Source: Tritrichomonas musculus
Taxonomy: Eukaryota; Parabasalia; Tritrichomonadida; Tritrichomonadidae
DNA: 64,000 nucleotides
Assembly: GCA_039105265.1 (NCBI GenBank)
Contig: JAPFFF010000093.1
Coordinates: 1-64,000, forward strand
Reading direction: 5' to 3'
The position numbers and the translations under genes were made by a program. A model generated the notes under the pieces. That model had not been told where the DNA came from, searched no databases, and saw only the letters and a list, made by a program, of their open reading frames with translations. Below are positions 1-11,434 of the stretch, in pieces. The first letter of the stretch is position 1. The number at the start of each line of letters is the position of its first letter.

Positions 1-40
1 ATATCAATTATTCTTATTCAATACGTTTTCTCACAAATGA
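1..40 (+). repeat. Partial leading unit with two extra bases
   Basis: This is the 3' part of an R-form unit cut by the window edge. The stretch at 19-32 reads caatacgttttctc where other units read caaacgtttctc, so it has two extra t residues. It is the only insertion I found in the array. The array therefore extends leftward beyond the window. The odd unit could be a real variant near an array edge, or a sequencing or assembly error if the window starts at a contig end. Confidence 0.85.
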
Positions 41-94
41 ACAGAGTTAAATAAAACACAAATCTCAAACACTTTTGTAAGATAATTAAAAACG

Positions 95-104
95 ATTTCG
101 AAAT
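95..104. other. Invariant 10-bp palindrome atttcgaaat (unit positions 55-64)
   Basis: The perfect palindrome atttcgaaat is shown here in the first unit. It recurs in every unit I inspected, including the K-form, where the flank changes from aacg to aaag. It contains ttcgaa (a BstBI-type site) and one of the three CpG dinucleotides of the unit. Its constancy while neighbouring positions 48, 49, 53 and 68 vary makes it the best candidate for a dimeric protein-binding site. That function is inference. Confidence 0.8.
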
Positions 105-126
105 TAAGTAAAATCAGTAAAAATTA

Positions 127-132
127 AAGCTT
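127..132. other. HindIII-type site aagctt, lost in R- and H-form units
   Basis: The site aagctt lies at unit positions 87-92 and is present in S-form units. R-form units read aaatcgcaa and H-form units read aaagcgcaa here, so both lack it. Cutting at this site would give 131-bp ladders in S-rich stretches and longer steps across R-form runs, which makes it a physical marker for the HOR map. Confidence 0.9.
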
Positions 133-152
133 AATCTCAGTTATTCTTATTC

Positions 153-160
153 AAACGTTT
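153..160. other. Variable palindrome aaacgttt (unit positions 113-120)
   Basis: The 8-bp palindrome aaacgttt is present in units reading ttattcaaacgttt. It is destroyed in units reading ttattctaacattt or taatctaacattt. An intermediate, taatctaacgttt, also occurs (for example near 13120, 14430, 19535, 25440, 29370, 40497, 44430 and 49930). Changes at positions 110, 113 and 117 are strongly linked, so these sites act as one haplotype marker. Confidence 0.85.
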
Positions 161-2791
161 CTCACAAGTGAACAGAGTTAAATAAAACACAAATCTCAAA
201 CACTTTTGTAAGATAATTATAAACGATTTCGAAATTAAGTAAAATCAGTAAAAATTAAAGCTTAATCTCAGTTATTCTTATTCAAACGTTTCTCACAAGT
301 GAACAGAGTTAAATAAAACATAAATCTCAAACACTTTTGTAAGATAATTAAAAACGATTTCGAAATTAAGTAAAATCAATAAAGATTAAATCGCAATATC
401 AATTATTCTTATTCAAACGTTTCTCACAAATGAACAGAGTTAAATAAAACACAAATCTCAAACACTTTTGTAAGATAATTATAAACGATTTCGAAATTAA
501 GTAAAATCAGTAAAAATTAAAGCTTAATCTCAGTTATTCTTATTCAAACGTTTCTCACAAGTGAACAGAGTTAAATAAAACACAAATCTCAAACACTTTT
601 GTAAGATAATTATAAACGATTTCGAAATTAAGTAAAATCAGTAAAAATTAAAGCTTAATCTCAATTATTCTTATTCAAACGTTTCTCACAAGTGAACAGA
701 GTTAAATAAAACACAAATCTCAAACACTTTTGTAAGATAATTAAAAACGATTTCGAAATTAAGTAAAATCAGTAAAAATTAAAGCTTAATCTCAATTATT
801 CTTATTCAAACGTTTCTCACAAATGAACAGAGTTAAATAAAACACAAATCTCAAACACTTTTGTAAGATAATTGAAAACGATTTCGAAATTAAGTAAAAT
901 CAGTAAAAATTAAAGCTTAATCTCAGTTATTCTTAATCTAACATTTCTCACAAGTGAACAGAGTTAAATAAAACACAAATCTCAAACACTTTTATAAGAT
1001 AATTGAAAAAGATTTCGAAATTAAGTAAAATCAGTAAAAATTAAAGCTTAATCTCAATTATTCTTATTCAAACGTTTCTCACAAATGAACAGAGTTAAAT
1101 AAAACACAAATCTCAAACACTTTTATAAGATAATTGAAAACGATTTCGAAATTAAGTAAAATCAGTAAAAATTAAAGCTTAATCTCAGTTATTCTTAATC
1201 TAACATTTCTCACAAGTGAACAGAGTTAAATAAAACACAAATCTCAAACACTTTTATAAGATAATTGAAAACGATTTCGAAATTAAGTAAAATCAGTAAA
1301 AATTAAAGCTTAATCTCAGTTATTCTTAATCTAACATTTCTCACAAGTGAACAGAGTTAAATAAAACACAAATCTCAAACACTTTTATAAGATAATTGAA
1401 AAAGATTTCGAAATTAAGTAAAATCAATAAAAATTAAAGCTTAATCTCAGTTATTCTTATTCAAACGTTTCTCACAAATGAACAGAGTTAAATAAAACAC
1501 AAATCTCAAACACTTTTGTAAGATAATTAAAAACGATTTCGAAATTAAGTAAAATCAGTAAAAATTAAAGCTTAATCTCAATTATTCCTATTCAAACGTT
1601 TCTCACAAATGAACAGAGTTAAATAAAACACAAATCTCAAACACTTTTGTAAGATAATTAAAAACGATTTCGAAATTAAGTAAAATCAGTAAAAATTAAA
1701 GCTTAATCTCAGTTATTCTTATTCAAACGTTTCTCACAAATGAACAGAGTTAAATAAAACACAAATCTCAAACACTTTTGTAAGATAATTAAAAACGATT
1801 TCGAAATTAAGTAAAATCAATAAAAATTAAAGCTTAATCTCAGTTATTCTTATTCTAACATTTCTCACAAATGAACAGAGTTAAATAAAACATAAATCTC
1901 AAACACTTTTGTAAGATAATTAAAAACGATTTCGAAATTAAGTAAAATCAGTAAAAATTAAAGCTTAATCTCAGTTATTCTTATTCAAACGTTTCTCACA
2001 AATGAACAGAGTTAAATAAAACACAAATCTCAAACACTTTTGTAAGATAATTATAAACGATTTCGAAATTAAGTAAAATCAGTAAAAATTAAAGCTTAAT
2101 CTCAGTTATTCTTATTCAAACGTTTCTCACAAATGAACAGAGTTAAATAAAACACAAATCTCAAACACTTTTGTAAGATAATTAAAAACGATTTCGAAAT
2201 TAAGTAAAATCAGTAAAAATTAAAGCTTAATCTCAGTTATTCTTATTCAAACGTTTCTCACAAATGAACAGAGTTAAATAAAACACAAATCTCAAACACT
2301 TTTGTAAGATAATTATAAACGATTTCGAAATTAAGTAAAATCAGTAAAAATTAAAGCTTAATCTCAGTTATTCTTATTCAAACGTTTCTCACAAATGAAC
2401 AGAGTTAAATAAAACACAAATCTCAAACACTTTTGTAAGATAATTATAAACGATTTCGAAATTAAGTAAAATCAGTAAAAATTAAAGCTTAATCTCAGTT
2501 ATTCTTATTCAAACGTTTCTCACAAGTGAACAGAGTTAAATAAAACATAAATCTCAAACACTTTTGTAAGATAATTAAAAACGATTTCGAAATTAAGTAA
2601 AATCAATAAAGATTAAATCGCAATATCAATTATTCTTATTCAAACGTTTCTCACAAGTATACAGAGTTAAATAAAACATAAATCTCAAACACTTTTGTAA
2701 GATAATTAAAAACGATTTCGAAATTAAGTAAAATCAGTAAAAATTAAAGCTTAATCTCAGTTATTCTTAATCTAACATTTCTCACAAATGA

Positions 2792-5630
2792 ACAGAGTTA
2801 AATAAAACACAAATCTCAAACACTTTTGTAAGATAATTAAAAACGATTTCGAAATTAAGTAAAATCAGTAAAAATTAAAGCTTAATCTCAGTTATTCTTA
2901 ATCTAACATTTCTCACAAATGAACAGAGTTAAATAAAACACAAATCTCAAACACTTTTGTAAGATAATTATAAACGATTTCGAAATTAAGTAAAATCAGT
3001 AAAAATTAAAGCTTAATCTCAGTTATTCTTATTCAAACGTTTCTCACAAGTGAACAGAGTTAAATAAAACATAAATCTCAAACACTTTTGTAAGATAATT
3101 AAAAACGATTTCGAAATTAAGTAAAATCAATAAAGATTAAATCGCAATATCAATTATTCTTATTCAAACGTTTCTCACAAATGAACAGAGTTAAATAAAA
3201 CACAAATCTCAAACACTTTTGTAAGATAATTATAAACGATTTCGAAATTAAGTAAAATCAGTAAAAATTAAAGCTTAATCTCAGTTATTCTTATTCAAAC
3301 GTTTCTCACAAGTGAACAGAGTTAAATAAAACACAAATCTCAAACACTTTTGTAAGATAATTATAAACGATTTCGAAATTAAGTAAAATCAGTAAAAATT
3401 AAAGCTTAATCTCAATTATTCTTATTCAAACGTTTCTCACAAGTGAACAGAGTTAAATAAAACACAAATCTCAAACACTTTTGTAAGATAATTAAAAACG
3501 ATTTCGAAATTAAGTAAAATCAGTAAAAATTAAAGCTTAATCTCAATTATTCTTATTCAAACGTTTCTCACAAATGAACAGAGTTAAATAAAACATAAAT
3601 CTCAAACACTTTTGTAAGATAATTGAAAACGATTTCGAAATTAAGTAAAATCAGTAAAAATTAAAGCTTAATCTCAGTTATTCTTAATCTAACATTTCTC
3701 ACAAGTGAACAGAGTTAAATAAAACACAAATCTCAAACACTTTTATAAGATAATTGAAAAAGATTTCGAAATTAAGTAAAATCAGTAAAAATTAAAGCTT
3801 AATCTCAATTATTCTTATTCAAACGTTTCTCACAAATGAACAGAGTTAAATAAAACACAAATCTCAAACACTTTTATAAGATAATTGAAAACGATTTCGA
3901 AATTAAGTAAAATCAGTAAAAATTAAAGCTTAATCTCAGTTATTCTTAATCTAACATTTCTCACAAGTGAACAGAGTTAAATAAAACACAAATCTCAAAC
4001 ACTTTTATAAGATAATTGAAAAAGATTTCGAAATTAAGTAAAATCAGTAAAAATTAAAGCTTAATCTCAGTTATTCTTATTCAAACGTTTCTCACAAATG
4101 AACAGAGTTAAATAAAACACAAATCTCAAACACTTTTGTGAGATAATTATAAACGATTTCGAAATTAAGTAAAATCAGTAAAAATTAAAGCTTAATCTCA
4201 GTTATTCTTATTCAAACGTTTCTCACAAGTGAACAGAGTTAAATAAAACACAAATCTCAAACACTTTTATAAGATAATTGAAAACGATTTCGAAATTAAG
4301 TAAAATCAGTAAAAATTAAAGCTTAATCTCAGTTATTCTTAATCTAACATTTCTCACAAGTGAACAGAGTTAAATAAAACACAAATCTCAAACACTTTTA
4401 TAAGATAATTGAAAAAGATTTCGAAATTAAGTAAAATCAATAAAAATTAAAGCTTAATCTCAGTTATTCTTATTCAAACGTTTCTCACAAATGAACAGAG
4501 TTAAATAAAACACAAATCTCAAACACTTTTGTAAGATAATTAAAAACGATTTCGAAATTAAGTAAAATCAGTAAAAATTAAAGCTTAATCTCAATTATTC
4601 CTATTCAAACGTTTCTCACAAATGAACAGAGTTAAATAAAACACAAATCTCAAACACTTTTGTAAGATAATTAAAAACGATTTCGAAATTAAGTAAAATC
4701 AGTAAAAATTAAAGCTTAATCTCAGTTATTCTTATTCAAACGTTTCTCACAAATGAACAGAGTTAAATAAAACACAAATCTCAAACACTTTTGTAAGATA
4801 ATTAAAAACGATTTCGAAATTAAGTAAAATCAATAAAAATTAAAGCTTAATCTCAGTTATTCTTATTCTAACATTTCTCACAAATGAACAGAGTTAAATA
4901 AAACATAAATCTCAAACACTTTTGTAAGATAATTAAAAACGATTTCGAAATTAAGTAAAATCAGTAAAAATTAAAGCTTAATCTCAGTTATTCTTATTCA
5001 AACGTTTCTCACAAATGAACAGAGTTAAATAAAACACAAATCTCAAACACTTTTGTAAGATAATTATAAACGATTTCGAAATTAAGTAAAATCAGTAAAA
5101 ATTAAAGCTTAATCTCAGTTATTCTTATTCAAACGTTTCTCACAAATGAACAGAGTTAAATAAAACACAAATCTCAAACACTTTTGTAAGATAATTAAAA
5201 ACGATTTCGAAATTAAGTAAAATCAGTAAAAATTAAAGCTTAATCTCAGTTATTCTTATTCAAACGTTTCTCACAAATGAACAGAGTTAAATAAAACACA
5301 AATCTCAAACACTTTTGTAAGATAATTATAAACGATTTCGAAATTAAGTAAAATCAGTAAAAATTAAAGCTTAATCTCAGTTATTCTTATTCAAACGTTT
5401 CTCACAAGTGAACAGAGTTAAATAAAACATAAATCTCAAACACTTTTGTAAGATAATTAAAAACGATTTCGAAATTAAGTAAAATCAATAAAGATTAAAT
5501 CGCAATATCAATTATTCTTATTCAAACGTTTCTCACAAGTATACAGAGTTAAATAAAACATAAATCTCAAACACTTTTGTAAGATAATTAAAAACGATTT
5601 CGAAATTAAGTAAAATCAGTAAAAATTAAA
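2792..5630. repeat. Zone I block b, higher-order repeat of about 22 units
   Basis: This is the tandem partner of block a. It carries the same ordered series of K-form units (3756, 4018, 4411), the attcct variant (4600), the R-form tract (5490) and a closing T-form unit (5540). It has gained a net two units between its first K-form unit and its attcct marker compared with block a, and lost one in a run of near-identical units around 5264. One private change, gtgag for gtaag at 4140, is not seen elsewhere. Confidence 0.85.
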
Positions 5631-8600
5631 GCTTAATCTCAATTATTCTTATTCTAACATTTCTCACAAATGAACAGAGTTAAATAAAACACAAATCTCA
5701 AACACTTTTGTAAGATAATTAAAAACGATTTCGAAATTAATTAAAATCAGTAAAAATTAAAGCTTAATCTCAGTTATTCTTATTCAAACGTTTCTCACAA
5801 ATGAACAGAGTTAAATAAAACATAAATCTCAAACACTTTTGTAAGATAATTATAAACGATTTCGAAATTAAGTAAAATCAGTAAAAATTAAAGCTTAATC
5901 TCAGTTATTCTTAATCTAACATTTCTCACAAATGAACAGAGTTAAATAAAACACAAATCTCAAACACTTTTGTAAGATAATTATAAACGATTTCGAAATT
6001 AAGTAAAATCAGTAAAAATTAAAGCTTAATCTCAGTTATTCTTAATCTAACATTTCTCACAAATGAACAGAGTTAAATAAAACATAAATCTCAAACACTT
6101 TTGTAAGATAATTATAAACGATTTCGAAATTAAGTAAAATCAGTAAAAATTAAAGCTTAATCTCAATTATTCTTATTCTAACATTTCTCACAAATGAACA
6201 GAGTTAAATAAAACACAAATCTCAAACACTTTTGTAAGATAATTAAAAACGATTTCGAAATTAATTAAAATCAGTAAAAATTAAAGCTTAATCTCAGTTA
6301 TTCTTATTCAAACGTTTCTCACAAATGAACAGAGTTAAATAAAACATAAATCTCAAACACTTTTGTAAGATAATTATAAACGATTTCGAAATTAAGTAAA
6401 ATCAGTAAAAATTAAAGCTTAATCTCAGTTATTCTTATTCAAACGTTTCTCACAAATGAACAGAGTTAAATAAAACACAAATCTCAAACACTTTTGTAAG
6501 ATAATTATAAACGATTTCGAAATTAAGTAAAATCAATAAAAATTAAAGCTTAATCTCAGTTATTCTTAATCTAACATTTCTCACAAGTGAACAGAGTTAA
6601 ATAAAACACAAATCTCAAACACTTTTATAAGATAATTGAAAAAGATTTCGAAATTAAGTAAAATCAGTAAAAATTAAAGCTTAATCTCAATTATTCTTAT
6701 TCAAACGTTTCTCACAAATGAACAGAGTTAAATAAAACACAAATCTCAAACACTTTTGTAAGATAATTAAAAACGATTTCGAAATTAAGTAAAATCAATA
6801 AAAATTAAAGCTTAATCTCAGTTATTCTTAATCTAACATTTCTCACAAATGAACAGAGTTAAATAAAACACAAATCTCAAACACTTTTGTAAGATAATTA
6901 AAAACGATTTCGAAATTAAGTAAAATCAGTAAAAATTAAAGCTTAATCTCAGTTATTCTTATTCAAACGTTTCTCACAAGTGAACAGAGTTAAATAAAAC
7001 ATAAATCTCAAACACTTTTGTAAGATAATTAAAAACGATTTCGAAATTAAGTAAAATCAATAAAGATTAAATCGCAATATCAATTATTCTTATTCAAACG
7101 TTTCTCACAAGTGAACAGAGTTAAATAAAACACAAATCTCAAACACTTTTGTAAGATAATTAAAAACGATTTCGAAATTAAGTAAAATCAATAAAGATTA
7201 AATCGCAATATCAATTATTCTTATTCAAACGTTTCTCACAAGTGAACAGAGTTAAATAAAACACAAATCTCAAACACTTTTGTAAGATAATTAAAAACGA
7301 TTTCGAAATTAAGTAAAATCAATAAAGATTAAATCGCAATATCAATTATTCTTATTCAAACGTTTCTCACAAGTATACAGAGTTAAATAAAACATAAATC
7401 TCAAACACTTTTGTAAGATAATTAAAAACGATTTCGAAATTAAGTAAAATCAGTAAAAATTAAAGCTTAATCTCAATTATTCTTATTCTAACATTTCTCA
7501 CAAATGAACAGAGTTAAATAAAACACAAATCTCAAACACTTTTGTAAGATAATTAAAAACGATTTCGAAATTAATTAAAATCAGTAAAAATTAAAGCTTA
7601 ATCTCAGTTATTCTTATTCAAACGTTTCTCACAAATGAACAGAGTTAAATAAAACATAAATCTCAAACACTTTTGTAAGATAATTATAAACGATTTCGAA
7701 ATTAAGTAAAATCAGTAAAAATTAAAGCTTAATCTCAGTTATTCTTATTCAAACGTTTCTCACAAATGAACAGAGTTAAATAAAACACAAATCTCAAACA
7801 CTTTTGTAAGATAATTAAAAACGATTTCGAAATTAAGTAAAATCAATAAAAATTAAAGCTTAATCTCAGTTATTCTTATTCTAACATTTCTCACAAATGA
7901 ACAGAGTTAAATAAAACACAAATCTCAAACACTTTTGTAAGATAATTAAAAACGATTTCGAAATTAAGTAAAATCAGTAAAAATTAAAGCTTAATCTCAG
8001 TTATTCTTATTCAAACGTTTCTCACAAGTGAACAGAGTTAAATAAAACATAAATCTCAAACACTTTTGTAAGATAATTAAAAACGATTTCGAAATTAAGT
8101 AAAATCAATAAAGATTAAATCGCAATATCAATTATTCTTATTCAAACGTTTCTCACAAGTGAACAGAGTTAAATAAAACACAAATCTCAAACACTTTTGT
8201 AAGATAATTAAAAACGATTTCGAAATTAAGTAAAATCAATAAAGATTAAATCGCAATATCAATTATTCTTATTCAAACGTTTCTCACAAGTGAACAGAGT
8301 TAAATAAAACACAAATCTCAAACACTTTTGTAAGATAATTAAAAACGATTTCGAAATTAAGTAAAATCAATAAAGATTAAATCGCAATATCAATTATTCT
8401 TATTCAAACGTTTCTCACAAGTGAACAGAGTTAAATAAAACACAAATCTCAAACACTTTTGTAAGATAATTAAAAACGATTTCGAAATTAAGTAAAATCA
8501 ATAAAGATTAAATCGCAATATCAATTATTCTTATTCAAACGTTTCTCACAAATGAACAGAGTTAAATAAAACATAAATCTCAAACACTTTTGTAAGATAA

Positions 8601-11434
8601 TTATAAACGATTTCGAAATTAAGTAAAATCAGTAAAAATTAAAGCTTAATCTCAGTTATTCTTATTCAAACGTTTCTCACAAATGAACAGAGTTAAATAA
8701 AACACAAATCTCAAACACTTTTGTAAGATAATTAAAAACGATTTCGAAATTAAGTAAAATCAGTAAAAATTAAAGCTTAATCTCAATTATTCTTAATCTA
8801 ACATTTCTCACAAATGAACAGAGTTAAATAAAACACAAATCTCAAACACTTTTGTAAGATAATTAAAAACGATTTCGAAATTAAGTAAAATCAGTAAAAA
8901 TTAAAGCTTAATCTCAGTTATTCTTATTCAAACGTTTCTCACAAGTGAACAGAGTTAAATAAAACACAAATCTCAAACACTTTTGTAAGATAATTATAAA
9001 CGATTTCGAAATTAAGTAAAATCAGTAAAAATTAAAGCTTAATCTCAGTTATTCTTATTCAAACGTTTCTCACAAGTGAACAGAGTTAAATAAAACACAA
9101 ATCTCAAACACTTTTATAAGATAATTGAAAAAGATTTCGAAATTAAGTAAAATCAATAAAAATTAAAGCTTAATCTCAGTTATTCTTATTCAAACGTTTC
9201 TCACAAATGAACAGAGTTAAATAAAACACAAATCTCAAACACTTTTGTAAGATAATTAAAAACGATTTCGAAATTAAGTAAAATCAATAAAAATTAAAGC
9301 TTAATCTCAGTTATTCTTATTCAAACGTTTCTCACAAATGAACAGAGTTAAATAAAACACAAATCTCAAACACTTTTGTAAGATAATTAAAAACGATTTC
9401 GAAATTAATTAAAATCAGTAAAAATTAAAGCTTAATCTCAGTTATTCTTATTCAAACGTTTCTCACAAGTGAACAGAGTTAAATAAAACATAAATCTCAA
9501 ACACTTTTGTAAGATAATTAAAAACGATTTCGAAATTAAGTAAAATCAATAAAGATTAAATCGCAATATCAATTATTCTTATTCAAACGTTTCTCACAAG
9601 TGAACAGAGTTAAATAAAACACAAATCTCAAACACTTTTGTAAGATAATTAAAAACGATTTCGAAATTAAGTAAAATCAATAAAGATTAAATCGCAATAT
9701 CAATTATTCTTATTCAAACGTTTCTCACAAGTGAACAGAGTTAAATAAAACACAAATCTCAAACACTTTTGTAAGATAATTAAAAACGATTTCGAAATTA
9801 AGTAAAATCAATAAAGATTAAATCGCAATATCAATTATTCTTATTCAAACGTTTCTCACAAGTATACAGAGTTAAATAAAACATAAATCTCAAACACTTT
9901 TGTAAGATAATTAAAAACGATTTCGAAATTAAGTAAAATCAGTAAAAATTAAAGCTTAATCTCAATTATTCTTATTCTAACATTTCTCACAAATGAACAG
10001 AGTTAAATAAAACACAAATCTCAAACACTTTTGTAAGATAATTAAAAACGATTTCGAAATTAATTAAAATCAGTAAAAATTAAAGCTTAATCTCAGTTAT
10101 TCTTATTCAAACGTTTCTCACAAATGAACAGAGTTAAATAAAACATAAATCTCAAACACTTTTGTAAGATAATTATAAACGATTTCGAAATTAAGTAAAA
10201 TCAGTAAAAATTAAAGCTTAATCTCAGTTATTCTTATTCAAACGTTTCTCACAAATGAACAGAGTTAAATAAAACACAAATCTCAAACACTTTTGTAAGA
10301 TAATTATAAACGATTTCGAAATTAAGTAAAATCAATAAAAATTAAAGCTTAATCTCAGTTATTCTTAATCTAACATTTCTCACAAGTGAACAGAGTTAAA
10401 TAAAACACAAATCTCAAACACTTTTATAAGATAATTGAAAAAGATTTCGAAATTAAGTAAAATCAATAAAAATTAAAGCTTAATCTCAGTTATTCTTATT
10501 CAAACGTTTCTCACAAATGAACAGAGTTAAATAAAACACAAATCTCAAACACTTTTGTAAGATAATTAAAAACGATTTCGAAATTAAGTAAAATCAATAA
10601 AAATTAAAGCTTAATCTCAGTTATTCTTATTCTAACATTTCTCACAAATGAACAGAGTTAAATAAAACACAAATCTCAAACACTTTTGTAAGATAATTAA
10701 AAACGATTTCGAAATTAAGTAAAATCAGTAAAAATTAAAGCTTAATCTCAGTTATTCTTATTCAAACGTTTCTCACAAGTGAACAGAGTTAAATAAAACA
10801 TAAATCTCAAACACTTTTGTAAGATAATTAAAAACGATTTCGAAATTAAGTAAAATCAATAAAGATTAAATCGCAATATCAATTATTCTTATTCAAACGT
10901 TTCTCACAAGTGAACAGAGTTAAATAAAACACAAATCTCAAACACTTTTGTAAGATAATTAAAAACGATTTCGAAATTAAGTAAAATCAGTAAAAATTAA
11001 AGCTTAATCTCAGTTATTCTTAATCTAACATTTCTCACAAATGAACAGAGTTAAATAAAACACAAATCTCAAACACTTTTGTAAGATAATTATAAACGAT
11101 TTCGAAATTAAGTAAAATCAGTAAAAATTAAAGCTTAATCTCAGTTATTCTTATTCAAACGTTTCTCACAAATGAACAGAGTTAAATAAAACACAAATCT
11201 CAAACACTTTTGTAAGATAATTAAAAACGATTTCGAAATTAAGTAAAATCAGTAAAAATTAAAGCTTAATCTCAGTTATTCTTATTCAAACGTTTCTCAC
11301 AAATGAACAGAGTTAAATAAAACACAAATCTCAAACACTTTTGTAAGATAATTAAAAACGATTTCGAAATTAAGTAAAATCAATAAAGATTAAATCGCAA
11401 TATCAATTATTCTTATTCAAACGTTTCTCACAAG

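Larger units (their letters stand above)
41..171 (+). repeat. Reference satellite unit (first complete unit)
   Basis: This unit matches the majority sequence at nearly every site (it has g at position 128) and can serve as a coordinate reference. Landmarks by unit position: acagagtt 1-8, aatctcaaac 21-30, acttttgtaa 31-40, the palindrome atttcgaaat 55-64, a short direct near-repeat gtaaaatca/gtaaaaatt 68-85, the HindIII-type site aagctt 87-92, ttattcttattc 101-112, the palindrome aaacgttt 113-120 and ctcacaagtga 121-131. Runs of four or more A or T sit at about 13-16, 33-36, 48-52, 70-73 and 79-83. Several of these spacings are near whole helical turns, so some intrinsic curvature is plausible (inference). 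Confidence 0.95.
41..2750. repeat. Zone I block a, higher-order repeat of about 21 units
   Basis: This block matches block b (2792-5630) unit by unit. Shared markers are the R-form tract at 381 (partner 3132, 21 units on), the K-form unit at 1005 (partner 3756, 21 units), the K-form at 1398 (partner 4411, 23 units), the rare attcct variant at 1587 (partner 4600, 23 units), tattctaaca at 1851 (partner 4864, 23 units) and the T-form unit at 2658 (partner 5540, 22 units). The drifting displacement means whole units were gained or lost inside the blocks after duplication. Near 2250-2510 block a has two consecutive ataaacg units where block b has one. Confidence 0.85.

Noticed and set aside
41-171. 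CENP-B box in the unit
   Set aside because: The only candidate, around ttcgaaattaagt, lacks the required A and CGGG positions on either strand.
41-171. Yeast-type ARS consensus on the complementary strand (ttttacttaattt, ttttatttaac)
   Set aside because: Neither fits the 11-bp consensus at the central positions. A/T-rich near-matches are expected by chance.
162-171. Hairpin tcac-aa-gtga as a regulatory structure
   Set aside because: The stem is only 4 bp and is broken in the many units with caaatga.
7070-8530. R-form tracts as insertions of a different element
   Set aside because: R-form units keep the exact 131-bp register and differ by substitutions only, so they are a satellite haplotype and not inserted DNA.
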